From contig CANMZB010000001.1 in NCBI GenBank assembly GCA_947502265.1, positions 186,001 to 250,000 of the forward strand: a stretch of DNA of 64,000 bases, in the 5' to 3' direction. Origin of the DNA: an uncultured Sulfitobacter sp. GTDB taxonomy: Bacteria; Pseudomonadota; Alphaproteobacteria; Rhodobacterales; Rhodobacteraceae. The notes under the pieces were generated by a model. It searched no databases. It saw only the letters and a list, made by a program, of their open reading frames with translations, and was not told where the DNA came from. Of the stretch, positions 46,227-54,953 are shown piece by piece. Both the position numbers and the translations under genes were made by a program. How positions within the stretch are numbered: position 1 is the first letter of the stretch; every line of letters starts with the position of its first letter.

Positions 46227-46285
46227 GGGCGGGCTTTCGTGGTGGTGATGCGACGTTGTAGCGCGCATGCCTGCGAAAGGGAACC

Positions 46286-46345
46286 GCCCCACGGTGGGGC
46301 AGCCTGCGTGTCACACCCTGTACACGCGCGCGTACTCAGGGTGTG
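46286..46345 (-). promoter_or_regulatory. two stable hairpins upstream of the DUF4177 gene
   Basis: CACACCCTG (46312-46320) pairs with CAGGGTGTG (46337-46345) around a GC-alternating core TACACGCGCGCGTA; GCCCCAC-G-GTGGGGC lies at 46286-46300. They could be 3'-end stems of the thioesterase message or 5' structure of the DUF4177 one. No T-tract. Confidence 0.4.
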
Positions 46346-46384
46346 CATACAGTCCGGACATACCGCGCCGCATGCCGGCGGCGG

Positions 46385-46870
46385 TTATTTGCGCACAATG
46401 CCGATCGTGCGGCCGATGCGATCAGGCTGGGGGAGGTCTTTTTGAGCCTCTTTCATCGCGGACAGTTTTTGCATGATCTCGTCCGGCATCGGAGCAACCT
46501 TTGGCGTGTCGCCGGATTGATCCACATGAAGGGTCAGCGCCTCTCCGGTGGCAGCGAGCCAGCCGTCTTCGTGCCAGAGTTCCTGGAATATGTGAAAGCG
46601 TTTCGCGTCATAATCGATGAGGCGGAAGGTGGAGGTCACTTTGTCGCCTACGTGTAATTCACGCACATAGCAGATGTGGAATTCGGCCACATATGTGGTG
46701 CAACCGGTGCGGTCGCGGTAGTCGGGGCCGAACCCGAGCGCCGGATACGCGTGATCGGCGCTTTGGTCCATCAATACCGAGTAATAGGCCATGTTGAGGT
46801 GGCCGTTATAGTCGATCCATTCTGGCAGAACGGTGAGCGGCGCGGAGTTGAAAAGTGTATCTTGCATCAT
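46385..46870 (-). CDS. 4HBT-type acyl-CoA thioesterase
   Basis: 161-residue hot-dog fold: LPEWIDYNGHLNMAYYSVLMDQSADHAY contains the catalytic-Asp motif DYNGHLN of the YbgC/4HBT group; TTYVAEFHICYVRELHVGDKVTSTFRLIDYDAKRFHIFQELWHEDGWLAATGEALTLHVD follows. The nearest well-studied relatives I recall include betainyl-CoA thioesterases of carnitine breakdown, but the substrate is open. A Met two codons apart (46867) is an equal start. Confidence 0.85.
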   Translation of the reverse strand: MMQDTLFNSAPLTVLPEWIDYNGHLNMAYYSVLMDQSADHAYPALGFGPDYRDRTGCTTYVAEFHICYVRELHVGDKVTSTFRLIDYDAKRFHIFQELWHEDGWLAATGEALTLHVDQSGDTPKVAPMPDEIMQKLSAMKEAQKDLPQPDRIGRTIGIVRK

Positions 46871-46937
46871 GGATCCTATATGGTTTGGAGTGTCGCACAG
46901 GGCGGGACGGGTTTTGGAAGCCGCCGGCAGATGTGTT

Positions 46938-48092
46938 CTATCCGGCGGGCGCGTGAATACTTTGGCGGGCGAGGGCGGCGATCATGTCGGTGCGGGTCAC
47001 GATGCCGATGATTTTCCCATCCTCCAGCACCGGAACGGCGTCGGTGTCGCCATTGGACATCAACCCGAGAAGTGTGGTGACGCTGGTGGCGGGGGCGGCG
47101 CGCGGGCCGCTCACCTCCATAAGCTGCCCTGCGCGAACGGGTCCGTTGCGCCGCTTGCGCAGCACCGCTGCCAGTGCGGTGCTGAAGCGCGGTGTAGGCT
47201 TTGCGGGGCTTTCGAGAATCAGATGAATCTGGAAGATAATTCCGAGATAGCCACCGTCCGGCCCGACCACAGGAAGGCAGGTGAACTGATGCTTGCGAAA
47301 CAGGTCCGCGATGCGAGGGGCCACCATGTCTGCGCCAACCGTAATCAGATCACGCGACATGATGTCGGCGGCGGTCATCGGGCCGGTGAAATGCGTGGCC
47401 GCCTGCATTTCCGCAGCTCCGACCAGCCGCGCCAAATCCTCGACCCCGAGGTTGAACGACTGGCTGTATTTGCCAAGAATGTCTTTTAATTCGTCTTCCG
47501 AGAGGCCAAGCCGTTCGGCCGGTGCCGGATCGGAAGTGCCGTGCGTGTTGGGATCGTCAAACTGGCGAAACGGATAGCGGCGACCGGTCAGGCGGGCGTA
47601 CCCGATGGCAAGGATCACCAAAAGGATGGTTCCGGCGGCAACCGGTGCCAGCGCAAAGCGAAAGCCAAGCTGTGCGACCGCGTCCGGGCTTAGCACTGCT
47701 GTCATTGCGACCGCTCCGGCAGGCGGATGGATCGCGCGAAATGCGATTGTCGCGGCGATTGTGAGGGACACGGCCAGCGCGACGGCGAGGGCCGGTGTGG
47801 GGACGCTCAGGCAGATGCCGACGCCGATCAGCGCGGCCAGCGTGTTACCGACGATGGCGGACCATGGTTGCGCTAGCGGGCTGTTCGGCACGGCAAACAG
47901 AAGCACGGCGCTGGCTCCGAAAGGAGCGATCAGATAAAGACCCAAAGTTGTGTCCACGGCTGGCGAGAGCACGAACAATCCGGCCACCCCCAGACCGACA
48001 AGCGCGCCGATGCCTGCGCGCAAAATCTCCAACGGGCTTGCCGCAGGGATCGCGGGGCCGACGGAGCGCAGAATTCTTGTGGCCGCGCTCAT
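46938..48092 (-). CDS. HPP-family membrane protein with CBS pair
   Basis: 384 residues. HPP domain (1-170) with four to five membrane helices, PFGASAVLLFAVPNSPLAQPWSAIVGNTLAAL and FRAIHPPAGAVAMTAVL (the HPP motif), then GRRYPFRQF and a cytosolic CBS pair (MTAADIMSRDLITVGADM; VTTLLGLMSNGDTDAVPVLEDGKIIGIVTRTDMIAALAR). HPP proteins have been linked to nitrite transport in some organisms; here no nitrogen genes are adjacent. Adenine nucleotide sensing by the CBS pair is inferred. Confidence 0.9.
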   Translation of the reverse strand: MSAATRILRSVGPAIPAASPLEILRAGIGALVGLGVAGLFVLSPAVDTTLGLYLIAPFGASAVLLFAVPNSPLAQPWSAIVGNTLAALIGVGICLSVPTPALAVALAVSLTIAATIAFRAIHPPAGAVAMTAVLSPDAVAQLGFRFALAPVAAGTILLVILAIGYARLTGRRYPFRQFDDPNTHGTSDPAPAERLGLSEDELKDILGKYSQSFNLGVEDLARLVGAAEMQAATHFTGPMTAADIMSRDLITVGADMVAPRIADLFRKHQFTCLPVVGPDGGYLGIIFQIHLILESPAKPTPRFSTALAAVLRKRRNGPVRAGQLMEVSGPRAAPATSVTTLLGLMSNGDTDAVPVLEDGKIIGIVTRTDMIAALARQSIHAPAG

Positions 48093-48180
48093 GTCAGGGA
48101 CAGCGACGGCGGCACGCGATTACGTCCGCCTTTCCGGTGTTGGTCTTGCCTGCGACTTTCCGGGTCTGTGACTTCCCGGA

Positions 48181-49692
48181 TCACTCGTTGAGCTTTTTCG
48201 CAACCAGTTGGTTCACGGCCTTGGGATTGGCCTTGCCGCCGGTGGCTTTCATCACCTGACCCACAAACCAGCCTGCCAGCTTGGGGTTTTCGCGCGCTTT
48301 GGCGACCTGTTCGGGGTTGGCGGCGATGATCTCGTCCACGGCGGCCTCGATGGCGCCGGTGTCGGTGACCTGCGTGAGACCTTCGGTTTGCACGATCTCG
48401 GCGGGATCGCGGCCTGTGGTGTAGGTGATTTCAAACACGTCCTTGGCGATTTTGCCAGAGATGGCGTCGGAGGCGATCAGATCAATCACGCCGCCCAGTT
48501 GCGCCGGTGTGACGGGGCTGTCGGAGATGTCTTTTTCGTCCTTTTTGAGGCGCCCGAAAAGTTCGTTGATGACCCAGTTGGCCGCCATTTTGCCATCGCG
48601 CCCCAGTGCCACCGCCTCGAAATAGCGTGAGGAATCCAGATCGGCAGTCAGCACCGAGGCGTCATAATCGGCAAGGCCGAAATCATTGATAAAGCGCGCC
48701 TTTTTGGCGTCGGGGAGTTCGGGCAGGCTGGCTTTGATCTGATCCACCCATGCCTGTTCGATCTCCAGCGGGAGCAGGTCGGGATCGGGGAAGTAACGGT
48801 AATCATGCGCTTCCTCTTTGGAACGCATGGAGCGGGTTTCCTGTTTGTCGGGATCGAACAGGCGGGTTTCCTGCGTGACCTCGCCGCCCGCCTCCAGAAT
48901 CGCGATCTGGCGTTTGGCTTCGACGTCGATCGCCTGCTGGATAAAGCGCATGGAGTTCATGTTCTTGATCTCGCAGCGGGTGCCGAGGTGGGAGAAATCG
49001 CCGGTGGCTTTGTATTTTTCGTACTGGCCGGGGGGGCAGATGGACACGTTCACATCCGCGCGCATCGCGCCCGACTGCATGTCGCCGTTGCAGGTGCCCA
49101 GATAGCGCAGGATCTGGCGCAGTTTGGCCAAGAAGGCGGCGGCCTCTTCAGGGCCGCGGATGTCGGGGCGGCTCACGATTTCCATCAGCGCCACACCGGT
49201 GCGGTTGAGATCGACGAAAGACATGTTGGGGTCCATATCGTGAATGGATTTGCCGGCGTCCTGTTCAAGATGGATGCGTTCGATTCCGACCATGCGCGCG
49301 GTGCCGTTGCCCATTTCCACCAGCACTTCGCCTTCGCCTACGATGGGGTGGTACAGCTGGCTGATCTGGTAGCCTTGCGGCAGGTCGGGGTAGAAATAGT
49401 TCTTGCGGTCAAAAGCGGAGAACAGGTTGATCTGTGCCTTGAGGCCAAGACCGGTGCGCACCGCTTGTTCGACGCAAAATTCATTGATCACGGGCAGCAT
49501 GCCGGGCATGGCCGCATCGACAAAAGCCACGTTTGAGTTCGGCTCGGCCCCGAATTTGGTGGACGCACCGGAGAACAGCTTGGACTGACTTTGCACCTGT
49601 GCGTGGACCTCCATGCCGATCACCAGCTCCCAGTCCTGCTTTGCACCCGCGATTGTGCGGACTTTGGGTGTGTCGTAGGTGAGATCGAGCAT
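48181..49692 (-). CDS. gatB: Asp-tRNA(Asn)/Glu-tRNA(Gln) amidotransferase subunit B
   Basis: GatCAB subunit that binds mischarged tRNA and activates it for amidation. [111 protein letters not shown]-terminal YqeY domain ends [28 protein letters not shown]. 503 residues. GAAAGGCG before the start. gatC and gatA are not in the window. Confidence 0.96.
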   Translation of the reverse strand: MLDLTYDTPKVRTIAGAKQDWELVIGMEVHAQVQSQSKLFSGASTKFGAEPNSNVAFVDAAMPGMLPVINEFCVEQAVRTGLGLKAQINLFSAFDRKNYFYPDLPQGYQISQLYHPIVGEGEVLVEMGNGTARMVGIERIHLEQDAGKSIHDMDPNMSFVDLNRTGVALMEIVSRPDIRGPEEAAAFLAKLRQILRYLGTCNGDMQSGAMRADVNVSICPPGQYEKYKATGDFSHLGTRCEIKNMNSMRFIQQAIDVEAKRQIAILEAGGEVTQETRLFDPDKQETRSMRSKEEAHDYRYFPDPDLLPLEIEQAWVDQIKASLPELPDAKKARFINDFGLADYDASVLTADLDSSRYFEAVALGRDGKMAANWVINELFGRLKKDEKDISDSPVTPAQLGGVIDLIASDAISGKIAKDVFEITYTTGRDPAEIVQTEGLTQVTDTGAIEAAVDEIIAANPEQVAKARENPKLAGWFVGQVMKATGGKANPKAVNQLVAKKLNE

Positions 49693-49961
49693 GGGAACGC
49701 CTTTCGCTGATGGTTGATGCGGGTTTAGCGGTGGGCGGCAGGGGGAGCAAGAGGCGCAATCTGCGATCCCGTCCGGGCAGGCTTCCGGCTAGCACCCGAT
49801 ATTTCGCTCGGCTCATCGGTGGTGTCGCCGTTCCCGGTGAAGTTTTGCACCTGTTCACATGAGCCGAAATTAACGCGAAATATACCCGCATGATCGTAGA
49901 GATCTATGCAAGCCTGATTGATTGGCGATTCTGTTCATCAGAGTAAAACCGGAGAGCGACT

Positions 49962-50339
49962 TTGAAATCACTTACTTTAGCGCCCGCGTTGGGTTTTCTG
50001 CTTGTGGCCGCTTGTGCGCAGTCCAGTATTCAGCCCATGTCCCAGGACACTTTCAAGGTTGCGACGACAGCGGCGCCGGCCTGCGGCCCGAACGGGGCGC
50101 GGAACGTAGCGTTCAGGACTGCCGCCGTAGAGGTGATCCGTAGAGGGGGTGACAAATTCGTTCTGGTCGGAGACACGAATACATCGAATGTCTGGTCGGG
50201 CGCGCATGACCAATCCATGATCGTTCGCGTCATCCCCCAACAGAGTGCCGAGGCCCGTAATGCGCTTTCCGCGCGCGCGCAGCTTGGTGCAGACTGGCAA
50301 GCGGTACTTGCCGAGGGTGCGCCGACCACGTGTAGTTGA
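49962..50339 (+). CDS. small lipoprotein, unknown
   Basis: 125 residues with signal peptide MKSLTLAPALGFLLVAAC and lipobox ending at Cys18. The mature part contains two further cysteines (APACGPNGA; TTC near the end) that could form a disulfide, and a WSGAHDQSMIVRVIP stretch. It begins GGAGAG 7 nt upstream. No recognised family. Alone between the divergent gatB and convergent creatinase. Confidence 0.65.
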   Translation: MKSLTLAPALGFLLVAACAQSSIQPMSQDTFKVATTAAPACGPNGARNVAFRTAAVEVIRRGGDKFVLVGDTNTSNVWSGAHDQSMIVRVIPQQSAEARNALSARAQLGADWQAVLAEGAPTTCS

Positions 50340-50394
50340 TCTGCGCTCTTTCCAGTTGGTCGCTCCGCCCCGTCACAGGGCAGAGCGCTTTGGA

Positions 50395-51612
50395 TCATCC
50401 GATCACATTATTTTCAGGACCATAGGGGAAGCCGGTGATGTTCTCGGCGCCGTGCTCGTCGATGACCACGATGTCATGTTCGCGGTAGCCGCCGGCACCA
50501 GGCGTGCCTTCGGGAATCCACAACATTGGTTCCATCGAGACGACCATGCCGGGGGCGAGGACAGTGTCGATGTCTTCGCGCAGTTCAAGCCCTGCTTCGC
50601 GGCCATAGTAGTGCGACAGGATGCCGAAGGAGTGGCCATAGCCGAACGAGCGGTATTGCAACATCCCTGCATCCGCAAAGAGGCGGTTGATCTCGTCGCA
50701 GATGGCTGCGCAGGTGTTGCCGGATTTGATCAGCGACAAGCCCAGCTCATGCGCGGCGACGTTTGTTTCCCAGATGTGCAGGCTGGCCGCGTCGGGCTCG
50801 CCCAGAAATAGTGTGCGTTCGAGGGCAGTGTAGTAAGCCGAAATCATCGGGAATGTGTTGAGGCTGAGGATGTCGCCCTGTTGCAGCTTGCGGGTGGTGA
50901 CGGGATTATGAGCGCCGTCGGTGTTGAGGCCGGACTGGAACCAGACCCACGAATCGCGCAGCTCTGAATCGGGATGGGCGCGGGCGATTTCCAGTTCCAT
51001 CGCATCGCGCCCTGCCATTGCCACGTCGATTTCGCGGGTGCCTGCGCGGATGGCGTCGCGGATGGCCGCGCCGCCGACATCTGCGATGCGCGCGCCTTCA
51101 CGGATCAGGGCGATTTCGGCCGGGGATTTGATCATCCGTGCCTGCATGGTGGCGGGGGCGATGTCGATCACGGCAGGGGTGTTCAGATGTGTATCGAGTG
51201 CGGCGCGCATTGCCAGCGTCAGGTGGTCACCTTCGACACCGATGCGGCGGGCATTACCGGCAAGGTTTGCAACCGCGCGCCAGTAGTTGTCGCGTTGCCA
51301 GTCGGTGTAGATCACGTTGTCGCAATGGCTGCGCCGCCATGGCTGGCCACCGTCGATGTTGGCGCTGACCGTGGTGCAGGCGTCTTGCGTGACGACACAG
51401 GCATAAGGGCGACCAAAGGAGCAATACAAAAAGCCCGAATAATAGGCGATGTTATGCATGGAGGTGAGCAGCACGGCACCCACGTCTTTTTCGGCCATGA
51501 TCGCGCGCAGGCGGGCAAGCCGCGCGTCATATTCGCCCTTGGAAAATGGCAGCGGTGCCTTGTCGCCGTTATGGCAGGTGAAGGTCTGGGCGCGGTTTCG
51601 GGTGTCTTGCAT
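50395..51612 (-). CDS. creA: creatinase (creatine amidinohydrolase)
   Basis: Hydrolyses creatine to sarcosine and urea. The 405-residue pita-bread protein follows Pseudomonas creatinase closely: HNIAYYSGFLYCSFGRPYACVVTQD, NIDGGQPWRR, YTDWQRDNYW, WVWFQSGLNTDGAHNPVTTRK (catalytic His235 here, His232 there), YYTALERTLFL, YRSFGYGHSFGILSHYYGREAGLELREDIDTVL (substrate Arg), SMEPMLW. It lacks the metal ligands of aminopeptidases. Start 51612 after GAGGATG. No sarcosine or creatininase genes nearby. Confidence 0.92.
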   Translation of the reverse strand: MQDTRNRAQTFTCHNGDKAPLPFSKGEYDARLARLRAIMAEKDVGAVLLTSMHNIAYYSGFLYCSFGRPYACVVTQDACTTVSANIDGGQPWRRSHCDNVIYTDWQRDNYWRAVANLAGNARRIGVEGDHLTLAMRAALDTHLNTPAVIDIAPATMQARMIKSPAEIALIREGARIADVGGAAIRDAIRAGTREIDVAMAGRDAMELEIARAHPDSELRDSWVWFQSGLNTDGAHNPVTTRKLQQGDILSLNTFPMISAYYTALERTLFLGEPDAASLHIWETNVAAHELGLSLIKSGNTCAAICDEINRLFADAGMLQYRSFGYGHSFGILSHYYGREAGLELREDIDTVLAPGMVVSMEPMLWIPEGTPGAGGYREHDIVVIDEHGAENITGFPYGPENNVIG

Positions 51613-51721
51613 GGTGCATCCTCGTCTCAAAAGCCGGGGTCAGCGCCATGCGTCACCCGGAGATACATCCGGGCGTTCAGGATTTTACTGCGCTTGTGGC
51701 GCAGCTGATGCGGGTCTTGCC

Positions 51722-51742
51722 CTTTGCGACGCCATCGCAAAG
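51722..51742 (-). terminator. hairpin between the hypothetical gene and creatinase
   Basis: Perfect CTTTGCGA / TCGCAAAG arms around a 5-nt loop, 38 bp after the stop of the gene ending at 51780. No T-tract on the minus strand, so termination is plausible but unproven. Confidence 0.4.
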
Positions 51743-51779
51743 TACATCGCGATCAGTTAGGGCAGAAAAGGCGCATCGG

Positions 51780-53120
51780 TCAAGCGGCCATCGCAACGGG
51801 GCCTTTATCGGTAAAGACGATACGCTTGCCCTGCTCGATCTCGCTGCGGAAAAGACCGGCGATGATGCGCATCGCGTCATCATGGCCCGCGCGGGCAAAG
51901 CGGGCGGTGGAGGAGACCCGCAGATTGTTGGCAAAGCCTTGCGCCGCATGGGCCCAGATCATCGGATGCAGCTCTGTCAGATGTTCGCGCACGATCCAGT
52001 CGGCACAGTCGGCAATGCTGGCGCGGATGAAATCGGCGGAATCATTGCCGGAAAAGGCTTGTCCCATCGTGTTGGCGCAATAGGCGGCCAGCAGATTGGC
52101 GGTGTGCGGTTCCGGCCTGTGGCTGAGGATGTCGTGCAAACCTTCGATGAAAAACGGCAAATCGAGACGCGCGCAGGCCGTGTCATCGACGCAGATCGCA
52201 TCGAACATCACCCAAGTATAACCGCCCGCGCCCCATGTATCACGGGTGCGCACCGCAGTGCGGCGGGCTTCAAGTTCGAGCCCCGGGTAAGAGCCGTACC
52301 AGCGGGGCAGCATATGGGTGCCCAAGGTGCGGTAAGGCGCAACGTTTTCGGGGTTGAGATCAATCAGCGCCTCGTAGCGGTCGGCCACGCGTTGCCCGGT
52401 GCTGCCATCGCCGCTGAGCAGCGCGCAGATGGTATGGGCGAGCAGGGGCGATTGGGTGGCATTGGCGTTGAACGGGGTGATGATGTCGCGCGCGCGGGCA
52501 AAGTGCGCATCGAATGCCTCGCGGTTGCGCGGCGCGATTTCCACGTCCCAGCCGATGCCGCGCCACGCCCATGCCAGATCCATATGCGCCTGCGCCACGA
52601 TACAGGCCACGACATAATCATCGGGGTTTTCGGCCAGCACATATTCCAGCGATTCGATGCCGCGCAAAAGCGGCGCATCATGCTCCGGGTTCTTGTCGAT
52701 CAGCGCGTGTTCAACTGCCAGAACGACATCCGCACGTGCGCCGAACGCCATGAGTTCGGCCACGGCCATGCCGCCCGGTGTCATCGTGCGGCGGGTGTCG
52801 GCCGCGGCCACCATAGCGGATAGTTCCGGCCATTTTTCCTGCCGCACCAGCCGCAGCGCGCTGTTCTGGTTGGCGTCGCGGATGCGCTCTTCGAGGGTGG
52901 GATCGGGGCAGGGAATGGACAGCCGGTCCAGCGCAGGGGTGGCGCATGGCTGTTTGTGCGGCGCGGGCGTCGTGGGGGGGGACACGTCCCGCGAAGGGCG
53001 TTTGTTCTGACACTGCAGGGTCGGGGAGGGTGCCGTTGCGGCCCGCTGCCGGTCGGGCATGTGCAGCGTTTTGGCCGGTTTGCGTGTGATCTTGGCAATC
53101 AGGCCGGACATAAGATCCAT
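51780..53120 (-). CDS. hypothetical protein (446 aa)
   Basis: No signal peptide or membrane segment. Residues 1-70 are a basic, Pro-rich tail with PPTTPAPHKQ (its code has eight consecutive G at 52974-52981). The rest is helical, with RNREAFDAHFARARDIITPFNANATQSPLLAHTICALLSGDGSTGQRVADRYEALIDLNPENVAPYRTLGTHMLPRWYGSYPGLELEARRTA, reminiscent of TPR-type repeats; no catalytic motif. Start at 53120 is supported by GGAGGAAG 8 nt upstream. Function unknown; not obviously tied to creatinase. Confidence 0.6.
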   Translation of the reverse strand: MDLMSGLIAKITRKPAKTLHMPDRQRAATAPSPTLQCQNKRPSRDVSPPTTPAPHKQPCATPALDRLSIPCPDPTLEERIRDANQNSALRLVRQEKWPELSAMVAAADTRRTMTPGGMAVAELMAFGARADVVLAVEHALIDKNPEHDAPLLRGIESLEYVLAENPDDYVVACIVAQAHMDLAWAWRGIGWDVEIAPRNREAFDAHFARARDIITPFNANATQSPLLAHTICALLSGDGSTGQRVADRYEALIDLNPENVAPYRTLGTHMLPRWYGSYPGLELEARRTAVRTRDTWGAGGYTWVMFDAICVDDTACARLDLPFFIEGLHDILSHRPEPHTANLLAAYCANTMGQAFSGNDSADFIRASIADCADWIVREHLTELHPMIWAHAAQGFANNLRVSSTARFARAGHDDAMRIIAGLFRSEIEQGKRIVFTDKGPVAMAA

Positions 53121-53350
53121 GAATCGCTTCCTCCAGAAGGGCGTTTGCTACGGGTTCAGCAAATGCGCGGGCATTGGGGCGCGATCATGGCGCAAGCGCG
53201 GAGATGGTGAGAAGATTTGCTGTCGGGCGGCGCGCGTGGGCGGTAATGTGCCGTTGAAGGGCCGGATGTTTCGCAGATGCGCACAATTCCGCCGCTGTGA
53301 TGCGATGTGCGTCTTGCCAGCCCGTCTGCGCGCGGCACATACTCTGGCGT

Positions 53351-54121
53351 ATGAAATGGTTGATCCTTACGGGGCTGTTCGCCTTCCTGCCTGCGTTGGT
53401 CGCGGCAGAAACGCTACGGAAGGTGCGCCCGCCTGTGGGCGTGGAGCAGTTGGTGCCGGTCGCTGATGCGGTGGCGGTGGTCGGCAGGACGCGTCCGATG
53501 GTGCGGCCTGCATATTTGCCCCGCACGCAGTGGCAGCACATGCCCGGCAACGCGGTATGGACCCGCGCAGCGCTTTCGGCGCTGAAGGATCATGGCAAGC
53601 CGTTGGTGGATCTGGTGCCGGGAGACATTGAGACGTGGTGTCCGGCCTATGCCCACAACGACGCGGCCCGCAGGCGGGCGTTCTGGGTGGGCTATATGTC
53701 GGCGCTGGCACGCTATGAGAGCACCTATAAGCCGTGGGCTGTGGGCGGGGGCGGCCGGTGGTTCGGGCTGCTGCAAATTTTACCGGCCACGGCGCGTGGT
53801 TATAAGTGTCGTGTCGGAACGGGTGAGGCGCTTAAAAACGGGGCGGCGAATCTGAGTTGTGCGGTGCGGATCATGGCGCATACCGTGTCGCGCGACGGTG
53901 TGATCCACGGCCAGGATCGCAAATGGCGGGGGGTGGCGGCGGATTGGGGACCGATGCGACATTCCGGCAAGCGCGGTAATATGGCCAAGTGGCTGAAGCG
54001 GCAGGATTATTGTAAGCTGCCCAATGCTACACGCCCGCAAGTGCGCCCTGTGGCGTGGGCAAAAGCGCCGCCCAAGGGCAGCGCTGCCTCCGGCGGGGAT
54101 ATTTCGGGCCAAAAGAAATGA
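53351..54121 (+). CDS. lytic transglycosylase, SLT domain
   Basis: 256 residues. Signal peptide MKWLILTGLFAFLPALVAAET; SLT core FWVGYMSALARYESTYKPWAVGGGGRWFGLLQILPATARGYKC (catalytic Glu in YES, GLLQI motif), NLSCAVRIMAHTVSRDGVI. Cleaves peptidoglycan glycosidic bonds in the periplasm. Start at 53351 chosen for the signal peptide; RBS weak. The last 10 codons (SGGDISGQKK) are encoded by a repeat element also found downstream of glcB. Confidence 0.82.
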   Translation: MKWLILTGLFAFLPALVAAETLRKVRPPVGVEQLVPVADAVAVVGRTRPMVRPAYLPRTQWQHMPGNAVWTRAALSALKDHGKPLVDLVPGDIETWCPAYAHNDAARRRAFWVGYMSALARYESTYKPWAVGGGGRWFGLLQILPATARGYKCRVGTGEALKNGAANLSCAVRIMAHTVSRDGVIHGQDRKWRGVAADWGPMRHSGKRGNMAKWLKRQDYCKLPNATRPQVRPVAWAKAPPKGSAASGGDISGQKK

Positions 54122-54126
54122 GCAGG
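54096..54126 (+). repeat. GGGATATTTC-GGCC-AAAAGAAA element, copy 1
   Basis: GGGATATTTCGGGCCAAAAG... AAATGAGCAGG across the end of the transglycosylase gene: its stop codon lies within the element. Nearly identical to 60374-60403. I recall similar sequence at gene ends in many Rhodobacteraceae genomes. Confidence 0.7.
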
Positions 54127-54176
54127 GGTTGCGGAAAACGGACGGGTGATGGCCCGTTGGTTGGGCATTGCTGCGC

Positions 54177-54608
54177 CTAACCGATAAGGGAAAAGTGATG
54201 GCGTTTAATAGGAATGCCTGCGGCGGTGGCGGCTGCTTCGATGGCGCGGTGGGGCGGCGTTGCGGGGTAGGGGACGCGGATTTTATGACCTGAGGGGCGC
54301 ACCACGCTGAGGCGAACGGACAGATCGAGGCGGGTGTCGAGACGCAGGTGGTCGATTTCGCACAGGGAGATCCGTGCCTGCTGGCGGCCTGCGCGCCAGC
54401 TTAATGATTCGTTGTCGAGGTGGAATTCGGCGGTGGGGTCGGCCAGCAGGTCATAGAGCGCAGGCAGCGTGAAAAGCGCCAAGGGCACAAGGATCACGGG
54501 GGCGGCATCGAGCAGCATGTAGGCTGCGAACAGCACAGACCAGATCAGCAGCAGCACGATCAGCGTGGCAGGTTGTCTGCCGTGGTTTTTATGGTCGAGC
54601 GGCAGCAT
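54177..54608 (-). CDS. small membrane protein with PH-like tail
   Basis: 143 residues: two hydrophobic segments (ATLIVLLLIWSVLFAAYMLLD; APVILVPLALFTLPALYDLL), then ADPTAEFHLDNESLSWRAGRQQARISLCEIDHLRLDTRLDLSVRLSVVRPSGHKIRVPYPATPP, a beta-rich PH-like domain. Start at 54608 from MLPLDHKNHG, with its ATG sharing one base with the previous stop (TGATG). Part of a pepN operon; unknown function. Confidence 0.7.
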   Translation of the reverse strand: MLPLDHKNHGRQPATLIVLLLIWSVLFAAYMLLDAAPVILVPLALFTLPALYDLLADPTAEFHLDNESLSWRAGRQQARISLCEIDHLRLDTRLDLSVRLSVVRPSGHKIRVPYPATPPHRAIEAAATAAGIPIKRHHFSLIG

Positions 54609-54883
54609 CAGGCGGTGTGCGAAATGCGGACGGGTGCGGCGGCGAGTATGTTTTTGCTGCCAGCGGTAGCAACGCCGCCCAAAACGCGCATCAACTTTGC
54701 GAAGTAAGGGCCGTGGTCCAGTTGTTTGGTCAGCCGCTCGAACGCAGGGGACGGTCCGTCGCCCTGTGAAGCCAGCCACGGTGCGAGCGTTTGGATGATG
54801 ACGCCATGGCTGATACGGGCGTCGCGCTGGCGCACGAAGAATGCGGTGAGTGCTGCGCCCGCGAGGATCAGGACATAGAGCAT
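54608..54883 (-). CDS. hypothetical protein (91 aa) downstream of pepN
   Basis: MLYVLILAGAALTAFFVRQRDARISHGVIIQTLAPWLASQGDGPSPAFERLTKQLDHGPYFAKLMRVLGG. One N-terminal membrane segment, then a helical cytosolic region. No recognised family. It follows pepN by 70 bp and overlaps the next small gene by one base. Confidence 0.65.
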   Translation of the reverse strand: MLYVLILAGAALTAFFVRQRDARISHGVIIQTLAPWLASQGDGPSPAFERLTKQLDHGPYFAKLMRVLGGVATAGSKNILAAAPVRISHTA

Positions 54884-54953
54884 TGCTATGGGTTTCCGGT
54901 CAGGTCGCGCGGGGCGAACCGGCGGGCGGGGCCGGCGCGCCTGACCAGACAGA

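Noticed and set aside
50395-51612. DMSP lyase DddP or Xaa-Pro dipeptidase
   Set aside because: It shares the M24 fold, but the creatinase-specific stretches (NIDGGQPWRR, GAHNPVTTRK, YYGREAGLELREDIDTVL) fit creatinase far better and metal ligands are missing.
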